DNA from: Actinocatenispora sp036503555 | Lineage (GTDB): Bacteria > Actinomycetota > Actinomycetes > Mycobacteriales > Micromonosporaceae | Assembly (NCBI GenBank): GCA_036503555.1 | Contig: DASXWQ010000042.1 | Location: 147,766-211,765 of the forward strand | Direction of reading: 5' to 3' | Length of the DNA stretch: 64,000 nt | Part shown: positions 53,101 through 60,565 of the stretch, in pieces | Numbering within the stretch: position 1 is the first letter of the stretch | How the letters are laid out: each line of letters begins with the position of its first letter | Position numbers and translations under genes: made by a program | Notes under the pieces: generated by a model | Told to the model about the DNA's origin: nothing | Database searches by the model: none | What the model saw: only the letters and a program-made list of their open reading frames with translations

Positions 53101-53675
53101 GCGTCTGGCTGCGGGCACTGCGCGGCGAGACCACCGACGCCGACCGCGCCGAGGTGGACGAGGTGCTGCACGCCGGCCGGGAGAGCGGTTTCCCCCGGCT
53201 CACCTGGACGACGCTCGGGCAGGCCGCGCTGTGCCGGGCGCTGCTCGGCGCGCCGGACGACTGCCTCGCGCTGCTGACCGACCTCGCCGCGAGCTGGCTG
53301 CCGCTCGGCTCGCTGCCGAGCGGCGAATGGACCGCCGCGGCCGGGCATGCCGCGGCGCTGCTCGGCGGTACGGCCGCGCGGACGCTGTCCGACATGCTCG
53401 ACCGGTCGCCCCGGGACACCCCCTGGGTACGGGCGGCGCGGGCCGCGGCGACCGGCGCGCTCGCCGCGGACGACGGTGACCACGCGACGGCGGCGGAGCG
53501 GCACGCCGAGGCCGCCGAGCTGTACCGCCGGATCGGCACGCGCAGCGACGAGGTGCTGTCGCTGGCCGTCGCGGTGCGGGAGTACCAGCTCGCGGACCGC
53601 ACGGCCGAGCCGCAGGTGCGCGAGGTGCGGGCGTTCGCGGCGGCGAACGGCGCCGACCGGATCCTGTCGCTCTAG
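50181..53675 (+). CDS. Zinc-ribbon/class III adenylate cyclase/ATPase multidomain protein, probable ATC start
   Basis: About 1164 residues. Two zinc ribbons (CPSCGR...FCGGCG and CTNCGRK...FCTGCG) at residues 5-55, a class III cyclase domain (about 70-245) with metal Asp in FIDVVSF and GDAVMALFGAP, adenine-type Lys in VEKYIGD, and INTASRL; then an AAA/STAND ATPase (GRAGIGKSRLV, VIEDLHWAD) and a long TPR-like region to the C-terminus. The zinc-ribbon part is in frame from 50163 but has no ATG, GTG, TTG or CTG; the only start-like codon is ATC 50181, five bases after GGGAGG. The first canonical start (GTG 50394) would drop both ribbons and has no SD. The stop shares a palindromic CTAG with the plsC stop. 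Confidence 0.85.
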   Translation: MVVSCPSCGRVAGSDDRFCGGCGSALTRACTNCGRKLAPDVSFCTGCGQPVAATATASAATTPNGHEDRRRVSVLFIDVVSFTRFVERSDPEQVRRMQSAFFSTVRQVIGRYNGLVEKYIGDAVMALFGAPVATETAVLGCVSAALELQRTLRRQADGDELSFGFRIGVATGEALVDTVAARDGGQAIAAGDVINTASRLQSAAPPGGVLVDGPTHAATADEFRYERREPVTLRGHTTPTELWVPVTQIRRRITARDQSSTPLVNRVHELSLLTGALNRMITDRLPQLVTLFGRAGIGKSRLVTELFRYGEGQSPGIRWSTGHCPPFGENVTYAAFADIVKTEAGILDSDDAATARVRLREAVSRLVPAAEADRLTNALGPLVGLPGQQLLAEDTESAWRRFVVALATDRPTVLVIEDLHWADQTMVSFVERLGAVVRDVPLLVLCTSRPELLEREPAWAAAIAGSQTISLSPMNDAHIADMYAALFGKATFPSDMLDKLVELAGGNPLYAHEYFRMLLEQGGLTGAAHGPAAAHPIPDNVHAVIANRLDLLDPDDRLVLQAASVLGVVFWPDAVGSTLGLSTGAVERALRRMEQRDLVREQESTREGQTEYRFSHVLVRDVCYQRLPRTERVAQHARIADWLEAMADTTGNRAEDLAEVVANHRYSAHEVARILHLDTLPYAPPARRALHRAARRAFRLHALDVAATHVTRALRLFGSDPGDDAADEDERHELELLDAELAFLRDSDGFLSGGGLERLDRLTAVLDRGGNLESAARAWMLRGHVAWMTADRRVAMDNLGRAIDRFAALPDSEAKADAHAELARLRLTSDEHLSAIEAAGVAAEIAGRLGLIEVRATAMITIGMGRYLLGEVEGISILEEALDTCRRLKLPSTRRVTRNLAVCLQEEGELDRAIALLAESELTSVGDGHSVIPNYSAAAHQAYLAGDWNGTLVANDALRGSPSGAWDLGSRLQSVWLRALRGETTDADRAEVDEVLHAGRESGFPRLTWTTLGQAALCRALLGAPDDCLALLTDLAASWLPLGSLPSGEWTAAAGHAAALLGGTAARTLSDMLDRSPRDTPWVRAARAAATGALAADDGDHATAAERHAEAAELYRRIGTRSDEVLSLAVAVREYQLADRTAEPQVREVRAFAAANGADRILSL

Positions 53676-54376
53676 GCGGCGGTCGTCGCGGTCGGGGTGG
53701 GCGGTGGCGCGTTCTTGACCTTGGTGGCGTAGACGTCCACGTACTCCTGACCGGACAGGTTCATCAGGTTGTACATGATCTCGTCGGTCACCGAGCGCTC
53801 GACGAACCGGTCACCGGCCATCCCGGCGTACCGGGAGAAGTCGAGGGGTTCGCCGATGCGCATGTGGACGCGCTTGATCCGGGGGAGTTTGTGGCCGGGC
53901 GGCTGGACCTCGTGGAAGTTGACCATCGCGCACGGGATGACCGGTACGCCGGACTCCAGGGCGAGCCGGGCGACCCCGGTCTTGCCGCGGTAGAGCTGGC
54001 CGTCGGGTGAGCGGGTGCCCTCCGGGTACATGCCCCAGAGGCGGCCCTCGTCGAGGACCTTCTTGCCGGCGTCGAGCGCGGCGCGGGCGGCCCGACCGCC
54101 CTTCCGGTCCACCGGTACGCAGCCGATCGTGGTGAAGAAGACCCGGCTCAACCAACCTTTCAGACCCTTACCGGTGAAGTACTCGCTCTTGGCCATGAAC
54201 CGGATCGGCCGGTGCACCATGAGCGGCAGGAAGACCGAGTCGATGAACGCCACGTGGTTGCTGGCGAGGATGGCAGGGCCGGTCGGGGGGATGTTGTCCA
54301 GGCCCTCGACCTTCGGCCGCCAGAGTATGCGCAGCCACGGACCGATGATGATCCATTTCAGCACCCAGTACAGCAC
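53672..54376 (-). CDS. plsC: 1-acyl-sn-glycerol-3-phosphate acyltransferase
   Basis: A 234-residue membrane-associated acyltransferase making phosphatidic acid. N-terminal amphipathic/hydrophobic helix LYWVLKWIIIGPWLRILW. Motif I is NHVAFIDS (HX4D-type), motif III YPEGTRS, with VPVIPCAMVNFHEVQP beyond. Start GTG 54376. It is convergent to the cyclase gene, overlapping by four bases in a CTAG shared by both stops. Position corresponds to Rv2182c, in the same neighbourhood as Rv2179c. Confidence 0.92.
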   Translation of the reverse strand: MLYWVLKWIIIGPWLRILWRPKVEGLDNIPPTGPAILASNHVAFIDSVFLPLMVHRPIRFMAKSEYFTGKGLKGWLSRVFFTTIGCVPVDRKGGRAARAALDAGKKVLDEGRLWGMYPEGTRSPDGQLYRGKTGVARLALESGVPVIPCAMVNFHEVQPPGHKLPRIKRVHMRIGEPLDFSRYAGMAGDRFVERSVTDEIMYNLMNLSGQEYVDVYATKVKNAPPPTPTATTAA

Positions 54377-54613
54377 CGCGGCTTCTCCTGTCTTTTACCC
54401 TGCTCGCTAGCAGCCTACGAAGGTGGTGGGCCGGCCGGCAACGCGGTGGGAGAACTTCTCCGCCCTGTCCATGTCGCGATTCGGCCGGGTACCGTCGGTC
54501 TGTCGGGGCTGTGTGGTCCGGCCACTCGCCGGGTACGGCTCCGCGCGGCATGTCCACCACACGGGCCTTCAGAAGGTGGTAGCTGTGCGACCTCGACAGA
54601 CGGGAGACCCTCG

Positions 54614-55495
54614 ATGACGGCCGGAGCCCACCGGCACGGCCGGCGGGACAACGGCCTCCACGCCACGGCGTACGCGGTGGCGGGTGACGTCGACCCGCGG
54701 GTCGGCGAGCACCTGCTCGACGTGCTCGGCCTGGCCGGCATCGCCGCGTACCTGCAGCCCACGGCGGACCTGCACCCGGTCACCCGGACCACGACGCTGC
54801 CCAGCCGCCCCATCGACCGGCTGTACGTGGACCGCGACCACCTCGACGAGGCCCGCGGATACCTGGACAAGCTGGGCCCGGCCGCGATGCCGGCCACCGC
54901 CGGGGACGACCCGACCGCCGCCGCGCCGGCCGCGAACGACCCGACCGCGCCGGACCCGGTGCACCAGACCGAGCCGGCGGCCGACACCCCGCGGGACGCC
55001 GGTGCGCGGGACGCCGAGCCGGACGTCGACGCGGCGTGGGCGGCGATCATCGCCGGGTACGACACGCCCGCCGAGTCGCCGATCCCGCCGTGGCCGGTCG
55101 CCGAGGACCTGGCCGAGCCGACCCGTCCGGCCGAGTCGGCGGAGGAAACGTCGACCGAGGTGGAGCCGCGCCGCCCCGCGACCGACTGGCGTGCCGAGCG
55201 GACCGGCCCGGACCTGCTGGACCAGCTCGACGCCGAGGAGGACGAGGGGTACGAGCCGCCTCCGCCGCCGCCGCTCCCCCGCCCGTCGTGGTACGCGGCG
55301 CTGGCCGTGGTGGCGATCGCGCTGGGCCTTGTCCTGTGCATCCGCCCGGACCTGGTGGGCTACCTGGGGCTCGGCGAGGCGTTCGGGCTCGCGCTCGGCT
55401 TCGGCTGCCTGCTCGCGGGCTTCGTGACGCTGGTGATCCGGCTGCGGCCGGGCGACGACGAGGACGACGACACCGACGACGGCGCGGTCGTCTGA
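54614..55495 (+). CDS. Membrane protein with soluble N-terminal DUF2007-like domain
   Basis: A 293-residue protein. N-terminal domain (about 10-80; TAYAVAGDVDPRVGEHLLDVLGLAGIAAYLQPT, RLYVDRDHLDEARGYLDKL) resembles the putative signal-transducing DUF2007 fold. A long acidic Pro/Ala-rich linker follows (about 85-215). Two C-terminal helices (ALAVVAIALGLVLCIRPDLV; ALGFGCLLAGFVTLVIRL) anchor it; the tail DDEDDDTDDG is cytoplasmic. No enzymatic motif. Divergent from plsC, so perhaps linked to membrane lipid synthesis; function unknown. Confidence 0.75.
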   Translation: MTAGAHRHGRRDNGLHATAYAVAGDVDPRVGEHLLDVLGLAGIAAYLQPTADLHPVTRTTTLPSRPIDRLYVDRDHLDEARGYLDKLGPAAMPATAGDDPTAAAPAANDPTAPDPVHQTEPAADTPRDAGARDAEPDVDAAWAAIIAGYDTPAESPIPPWPVAEDLAEPTRPAESAEETSTEVEPRRPATDWRAERTGPDLLDQLDAEEDEGYEPPPPPPLPRPSWYAALAVVAIALGLVLCIRPDLVGYLGLGEAFGLALGFGCLLAGFVTLVIRLRPGDDEDDDTDDGAVV

Positions 55496-55498
55496 GGT

Positions 55499-56893
55499 TC
55501 ACCGGGTGGCCGGCTCGGCCATCTCGTCGTGCCGGGCTCCGGTCCGGTGCAGCACCGCGACCAGGGCGGCGACGACGGCGACCAGCCCGACGCCGATCAG
55601 CGTGGTCACCCGCATGGCGCCGCCGGTGCCGTGGCCGGCGCGTACCGCGAAGAAGACGGTGCCGAGGAGGGTGACGCCGGCCGCGCCCGCGAACTGCTGG
55701 GTCGAGGACAGGACCGCGGCGGCGGTGCCGGCCACCCCGGGCCGTACGTCGCGCAGCGCCGCGCTGATGAGCTGCGGCAGGACCAGCCCGTTGCCGGCGC
55801 CGACGAGGATGATCGCGCCGATCGTGCCGGGCAGCCGGTCGTACCCGGCGAGGACGAGCAGGCCGGCGGCGATCACCGCGCAGCCGATGCCGACGACGCG
55901 CAGCCCCCACCGGGCGGTCCATCGGGCGCCGAGCAGCGCGGTCACCGCGAACAGCACGCCCATCGGCGCGAACGCGCATCCGGCCTGGAACGCGCTGAGA
56001 CCGTACCGGTCCTGGAGCAGCAGCGCGAGCGTGAACATGAACGCCGCGAAGTACGCCATGAACGCGAGTACCGCCGCGATCCCGACCGGGTACGAGGTGG
56101 AGCGGAGCAGCGTCGGGTCGAGGACGGGGTCGCCGCCGCGGGCGGCGAGACGGCGTTGCCAGGCGAGGGTGGCGAGGGCCGCGACCGGGCACAGGCACAG
56201 GCAGACGACCGTCCAGGCGGGCCAGCCGAGCGTACGGCCGAGGGTGAGGGGGACGAGCGCGAGCGCGAGGGTGCCGGCGATGCCGGCGGCGCCGAGCGGG
56301 TCGAGGCCGCGGGCGCTCGTGTCGCGGGACACCGGGAGCCGGCGGGCGAGGACGACGGCGAGCACGCCGACCGGCACGTTGATCAGGAACACTACCCGCC
56401 AGCCGAGCCCGAGTACGTCGGCGGTGAGCAGGAACCCGCCGAGGACCTGCCCGGCAATCGAGCCGAGCCCGCCGGTGACGCCGTACCAGCCGACGGCCCG
56501 GCCGCGCGCCGCCGGTGGGTACGTGGCGGTGATCGTGCCGAGGACCTGCGGAACCATCACGGCGCCGGCGAGGCCCTGGGCGAGCCGGGCGGCGACGAGC
56601 TGGCCGGGACCGGCGGCGAGCCCGCAGGCCAGCGACGCGACGGTGAACGCGACGACGCCGATCACGAACAGCCGGCGGTGGCCGTACCGGTCGCCGAGGC
56701 GGCCACCGGTGACCATGCCCGCGGCGTACGTGAAGGCGTAGCCGCCGACGATGAGTTCGAGCGCGACCGGGCCGGCGCCGAGGTCCCGGACGAACGTGGG
56801 CGCGGCCACGTTGACGACGAAGAAGTCGAACTGGGCCATGAACCACGCGGCGAGCAGGACCGGAAGGGTCGATCGCGGATACTGAATATCCAT
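55499..56893 (-). CDS. MFS transporter controlled with Rrf2 regulator
   Basis: A 464-residue MFS transporter of the 14-helix DHA2-like group, beginning MDIQYPRSTLPVLLAAWFMAQ. Motif A GGRLGDRYGHRRLFVIG; motif C near GSIAGQVLGGFLLTADVLG. The start at 56893 is only 23 bases from the divergent Rrf2 ATG. The upstream in-frame sequence would overlap the Rrf2 gene, so 56893 is chosen. -10 TACTAT on the minus strand (56906-56911) gives a leader of about five bases, with no SD. Export substrate unknown; regulation by the divergent Rrf2 protein is likely. Confidence 0.9.
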   Translation of the reverse strand: MDIQYPRSTLPVLLAAWFMAQFDFFVVNVAAPTFVRDLGAGPVALELIVGGYAFTYAAGMVTGGRLGDRYGHRRLFVIGVVAFTVASLACGLAAGPGQLVAARLAQGLAGAVMVPQVLGTITATYPPAARGRAVGWYGVTGGLGSIAGQVLGGFLLTADVLGLGWRVVFLINVPVGVLAVVLARRLPVSRDTSARGLDPLGAAGIAGTLALALVPLTLGRTLGWPAWTVVCLCLCPVAALATLAWQRRLAARGGDPVLDPTLLRSTSYPVGIAAVLAFMAYFAAFMFTLALLLQDRYGLSAFQAGCAFAPMGVLFAVTALLGARWTARWGLRVVGIGCAVIAAGLLVLAGYDRLPGTIGAIILVGAGNGLVLPQLISAALRDVRPGVAGTAAAVLSSTQQFAGAAGVTLLGTVFFAVRAGHGTGGAMRVTTLIGVGLVAVVAALVAVLHRTGARHDEMAEPATR

Positions 56894-56916
56894 GATGTTG
56901 TCGTTATAGTACCCGC
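56877..56916. promoter_or_regulatory. Overlapping divergent promoters of the MFS and Rrf2 genes
   Basis: The two start codons are 23 bases apart. TATAGTA at 56905-56911 reads TATAGT as -10 on the plus strand (six bases before the Rrf2 ATG) and TACTAT on the minus strand (twelve bases before the MFS ATG). A dyad GGATA-CTGAA-TATCC (56877-56891) overlaps the MFS start and could be an operator. Both mRNAs should be leaderless or nearly so. Confidence 0.6.
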
Positions 56917-57387
56917 ATGAAGATCTCGCAAGGGGTCGAATGGGGACTGCACTGCGCCACCCTGCTGGCCCTCGCGCCTCCCGGCCAGGCGGTACGCCGG
57001 GACCGGCTCGCGGGGCACTACGGGCTGCCCGAGGCGTACCTGGCGAAGCACCTTCAGGCGATGGCGCGCGCCGGCGTGCTGCACGCCGTACCGGGGCCAC
57101 GCGGCGGGTACCGGCTGGCGCGGGACGCGGCGACGATCACGGTGCTGGACGTCGTCGAGGCGGTCGAGGGCGGCGGATCACCCTTCGTCTGCCAGGAGAT
57201 CCGGCAGCGCGGCACCGGCGCGCTGCCGCCCGAGCAGTGCCGGCGTACCTGCGCGATCCACGCCACGATGACCGCCGCGGACACCGCGTGGCGCGCCTCG
57301 CTGCGCGCGGTCACGATCGCCGAGCTCGTCGACCAGCTCCCGACCGCCGTACGCGAGCGCAACGTACGGCTGATGGCCGAAAGGTAG
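56917..57387 (+). CDS. Rrf2-family regulator with three C-terminal cysteines
   Basis: A 156-residue Rrf2/BadM regulator. Winged HTH: ISQGVEWGLHCATLLALAPPG, YGLPEAYLAKHLQAMARAGVL, and the wing GPRGGYRLARDAATITVLDVVEAVEG. Cys92, Cys108 and Cys112 sit in the region of the Fe-S loop of IscR/NsrR, but with spacing X15 and X3 rather than X5-X5/6, so cluster binding is possible though unproven. Divergent from the MFS gene with a 23-base gap; ATG preceded by -10 TATAGT six bases upstream and no SD. Confidence 0.9.
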   Translation: MKISQGVEWGLHCATLLALAPPGQAVRRDRLAGHYGLPEAYLAKHLQAMARAGVLHAVPGPRGGYRLARDAATITVLDVVEAVEGGGSPFVCQEIRQRGTGALPPEQCRRTCAIHATMTAADTAWRASLRAVTIAELVDQLPTAVRERNVRLMAER

Positions 57388-57487
57388 GGCTGCCCCCACC
57401 ACCGTCCCGGCGGGCCGCCGGATGGGGGTGGGGTGGGCCGCACCTCTAGCGTTGGGGACACCGCCACCACCCGAAAGGCAGGCCCCC

Positions 57488-58291
57488 ATGCAGCCCGAGG
57501 AGCACCCGAGACGGCGCCTGCGCCTCGCCATCCCCGCCGCGGCGTTCGTCGTACTCCTGCTCGTGGTGGGTGTGGCGGTCCTGCTGTCGCTGCGGCAGTC
57601 GCTGTCCCCTGCCCACCGGGAGACGCTGCCGAAGAAGACGTACACGGGGCTGTCGAAGCTGGCCGTCGACGTGAACTCCGCGGACGTCACGCTCCAGCCG
57701 GGCACCGGCCGGTCCATCGTCGTCGAACGCAGCCTGACCTGGAACAACGACCGCCCCTCGGTCCGGGTCGAGAAGTCCGGCGACACCCTGGACGTGGGAT
57801 CGGAGGGTTGCCGCAGCGGGATCGACTTCGGCTTCACAACCTGCCGGGTGAAGATCACCGTCACCCTGCCGGCGACCATGCCGGTGTCGCTGCGGATCGA
57901 CTCGGGTGACGCGCGGGTGTCCGGCCTGAGCGGCGCGCTGAAGGCGCACATGTCCAGCGGCAACCTGCGGCTCAGCCGGATGTCCGGCGCCATCGACGCC
58001 GACGTCGACTCCGGCGACCTGATCGGCGACGAGATCAGCTCGGCGACGGTGCACGCCGAGAGCAGCTCCGGCGACCTGCGGTTCGAGTTCGGCGCCGCGC
58101 CGGACCGGGTCGTCGCCCGCAGCTCGTCCGGCGACGTGAACCTGCGGCTGCCGAGGATCTCCGCCGGGTACGCGATCAGCACCGACGTGTCCAGTGGTGA
58201 CCGCCGCGTACCGGCCTCGCACAACGGCTCGCCGCACCGGCTGGACCTCGCCGCCGACTCGGGCGACGTGACCGTCGACTACGCCGACTGA
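57488..58291 (+). CDS. DUF4097 membrane-anchored beta-helix protein
   Basis: A 267-residue protein with a short cytoplasmic N-terminus (MQPEEHPRRRLRLAI), one helix (about 14-37, AFVVLLLVVGVAVLLSL) and an outer DUF4097 domain of repeated SGD/SSGDV strands: DSGDARVSGL, SSGNLRLSRM, DSGDLIGDE, SSSGDLRFEF, SSGDVNLRL, DSGDVTVDYAD. The roughly 20-residue periodicity predicts a right-handed beta-helix. Function unknown, often envelope-stress-linked. SD AAAGG upstream of the ATG. Two cysteines (EGCRSG, TTCRVK) may form a disulfide outside. Confidence 0.85.
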   Translation: MQPEEHPRRRLRLAIPAAAFVVLLLVVGVAVLLSLRQSLSPAHRETLPKKTYTGLSKLAVDVNSADVTLQPGTGRSIVVERSLTWNNDRPSVRVEKSGDTLDVGSEGCRSGIDFGFTTCRVKITVTLPATMPVSLRIDSGDARVSGLSGALKAHMSSGNLRLSRMSGAIDADVDSGDLIGDEISSATVHAESSSGDLRFEFGAAPDRVVARSSSGDVNLRLPRISAGYAISTDVSSGDRRVPASHNGSPHRLDLAADSGDVTVDYAD

Positions 58292-58322
58292 GCCACCGGA
58301 CGCCGTACGGCCCGGCCGCGGG

Positions 58323-59048
58323 TCACGCCGGCTGACGCGCCGGTACGACCTCGTCCAGCCAGGCCAGCACCGGGCCGAGGTCCGGCAGTGCGCCGGGCGT
58401 GCCGACGGGCAGCCGCTCGCCGCGCGCGCCGTACCGGACGGCGTGGGCGGCCAGCGACTTCGCCGGGTACGAGCCGCCAGCGGCGACCAGCAGCGGCGGC
58501 GCCTCGGACGGCCGGGCCGGGTCGCGGCCGAGCAGCAGCGACGTACCGATGCGGGGGCGGCGGAGCAGCGGCCCGAGGCCGGGAAACCTGTGCCCCGGCA
58601 GGCCGACCGGCTCGATCAGGACCGCGGCGGCGGCCGGGTAGCGGTGCAGGGCGTGCGCGACGAGCCAGGCGCCGGTGCCGTGCCCGACGAGGACGGCCCG
58701 GCGCGGCAGCGCGACCGCCTCCTGCACCACGTCGTGCACCCACTCGCGGCGGGTCACCGCGAACCGCCGGCCGGGCCGGCGGGTGGCGCCCATGCCGCGC
58801 GGGCTCAGCGCGTGCCCGCCGCGGCCGTGGTCGGTCGCGGCGGCGAGCCACGGGTCGAGGGCTGCCGCCGCACCCGGATCGTGCAGGTCCGGTACGAACA
58901 GCAGCGGCGCGGCGGTGGTCTCCTCGCTCGGCACCGCGCGGCGTACCTCCCGCTGCGCGGGCCGGACCGGCTTCGCCCAGTCCCAACGGCGCCACACGCG
59001 GGTCGGCGCGACCCGTACCGTGGCGCGGCTGCCCACCTCGCTCGTCAC
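58323..59048 (-). CDS. Degenerate alpha/beta hydrolase fold protein
   Basis: A 241-residue alpha/beta hydrolase-fold protein. The nucleophile-elbow string is LVGHGTGAW, where the serine expected in GHSxG is Gly. The C-terminal region (GTPGALPDLGPVLAWLDEVV) also lacks the usual His. So it is probably inactive as an esterase or uses a different residue. The start GTG overlaps the monooxygenase stop (GTGA at 59045-59048), so it is translationally coupled to the FMO and probably works with it as a partner. Confidence 0.8.
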   Translation of the reverse strand: MTSEVGSRATVRVAPTRVWRRWDWAKPVRPAQREVRRAVPSEETTAAPLLFVPDLHDPGAAAALDPWLAAATDHGRGGHALSPRGMGATRRPGRRFAVTRREWVHDVVQEAVALPRRAVLVGHGTGAWLVAHALHRYPAAAAVLIEPVGLPGHRFPGLGPLLRRPRIGTSLLLGRDPARPSEAPPLLVAAGGSYPAKSLAAHAVRYGARGERLPVGTPGALPDLGPVLAWLDEVVPARQPA

Positions 59049-60421
59049 TTCGTACCCTCCAGTCCGGCCAGTGCCTGCGCCAACGCGCCCAGGTAGCGGT
59101 GGTGCCCCACGTCGTACCGGTGCCGGCCGCTGGCAAGCATCCGGGTCTGCGGGTACCGCCGGTCCATGTCGCGCTCCGCCCGGCGGAACAGCGCGATGGC
59201 CCGGCTCGGTGACTCGGCGCGCGCCCGCAGCATCCGGGCGATCAGCACGGTCTGCCAGTGCACCAGGCCGAACTGGCCGGAGTCCGGGTCGATCAGCCCC
59301 GCCAGCGCGAGCGTCGGGTACGCGGGGTTGAGCATGTGCAGGTAGAGCCGCGGCCGCTCGCCGTCGCCGCCGAGGTAGTCGTCGGCCAGGAAGTCGAAGC
59401 GCGGACGGTACCCCGTCGCCATGATCACGAGCTGCGGGTCGACGCTGGTGCCGTCGGTGAACACCACCCGGCCGGGCCGGAACTCGGCGATGTCCGGCTT
59501 GGGTGTCAGATCACCGTGCCCGAGGTGGTAGAGCAGCTGGCTGGTGACGACGGGATGCGCGGTGAACGGCTTGTGCGTCGGCCGGCGCAGCCCGAACCGG
59601 GCCGGCCGCCCGACCGTCAGCCGCAGCAGCGTCCGGTACGCGAGCCGGCGCGCCCACACCGGCAGCCGCAACGCCCGGGTCAGGTCGTCGAGCTGGTCCG
59701 CCGGCCGGCCCAGCAGGTATTTCGGGGTGAGCCAGTCGCCGTGCCGGGTCGAGTGCCAGGTCGTGTCGGCGGTCTGCGCCGCGGCGACCGCGATGTCGCA
59801 GCCGGAGTTGCCGCCGCCGACCACCAGCACGCGCTTTCCCCGCAGCTGGGCCGGATCCTTGTACGCCGACGAGTGGATGATCTGCCCGCCGAAGTCCTCC
59901 TGCCCCGGGTACTCCGGCCGGTGCGGGTTCCACAGGTGACCGTTCGCGACGACGACCGCCGCGTACCGCAGGGTGCGGGTAGGGCCGCCGCCGGTGCCGC
60001 GGACCGTCACCTCCCAGCGCTCGCCGCCGGTCGCCGCGACGCTCTGCACCTCGGTACCGAACCAGACGTGCTCGCGCAGCTCGAAGTGGTCGGTGTACCG
60101 CTCGAAGTAGGCGAGGACCTGCCGGTGGTCCGGGTAGTCCGGGTACGAGTCGGGCATCGGGAAGTCGGGAAACTGCGTGAACGGGCGGCTGGAGATCATG
60201 TGCAGCCCGGTGTAGACCGGGCTGCGGTCGGCCGCCGCGTTCCACGCGCCGCCGACGCCGGTCTCCCGCTCGTAGCAGTCCACCTCGAAGCCGTGCTCGC
60301 GGAGGTTCTTGACGGCCGTCAGGCCGGACGAGCCGGCGCCGATCACGCAGACCGCGCCACCCCGGTCGTACACGCCTGTCGCCGGGCCGGGCTCCTCGCC
60401 GGTGACTGGACCGTCGGTCAC
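59045..60421 (-). CDS. Class B flavin-containing monooxygenase
   Basis: A 458-residue FMO using FAD and NADPH. FAD-binding VCVIGAGSSGLTAVKNL, FMO fingerprint FGGQIIHSSAY (FxGxxxHxxxY type), NADPH-binding VLVVGGGNSGCDIAVAA, and MATGY motif. Trimethylamine- or indole-type monooxygenases share this layout; Baeyer-Villiger enzymes have a W/P ending instead, so N- or S-oxygenation is favoured. Start GTG 60421, SD GAGGAGG upstream. First gene of a two-gene operon with the degenerate hydrolase. Confidence 0.92.
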   Translation of the reverse strand: MTDGPVTGEEPGPATGVYDRGGAVCVIGAGSSGLTAVKNLREHGFEVDCYERETGVGGAWNAAADRSPVYTGLHMISSRPFTQFPDFPMPDSYPDYPDHRQVLAYFERYTDHFELREHVWFGTEVQSVAATGGERWEVTVRGTGGGPTRTLRYAAVVVANGHLWNPHRPEYPGQEDFGGQIIHSSAYKDPAQLRGKRVLVVGGGNSGCDIAVAAAQTADTTWHSTRHGDWLTPKYLLGRPADQLDDLTRALRLPVWARRLAYRTLLRLTVGRPARFGLRRPTHKPFTAHPVVTSQLLYHLGHGDLTPKPDIAEFRPGRVVFTDGTSVDPQLVIMATGYRPRFDFLADDYLGGDGERPRLYLHMLNPAYPTLALAGLIDPDSGQFGLVHWQTVLIARMLRARAESPSRAIALFRRAERDMDRRYPQTRMLASGRHRYDVGHHRYLGALAQALAGLEGTK

Positions 60422-60565
60422 GCTGTCGTCCTCCTCGAAGATCGCTGTCGGTGAATCCTTCCGAGCATCGGGCCGGTTGTCCACCCCGGCAACCGGACGC
60501 CCCGGCGGCCTGGCTACCTTGCACGTGGGGGTACTACCGGCAACGGCGCTGGTCGGGAGGCTGAC

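Noticed and set aside
50394..53675. Cyclase gene starting at the canonical GTG 50394
   Set aside because: It has no SD, begins inside the first cyclase strand and discards two intact in-frame zinc ribbons.
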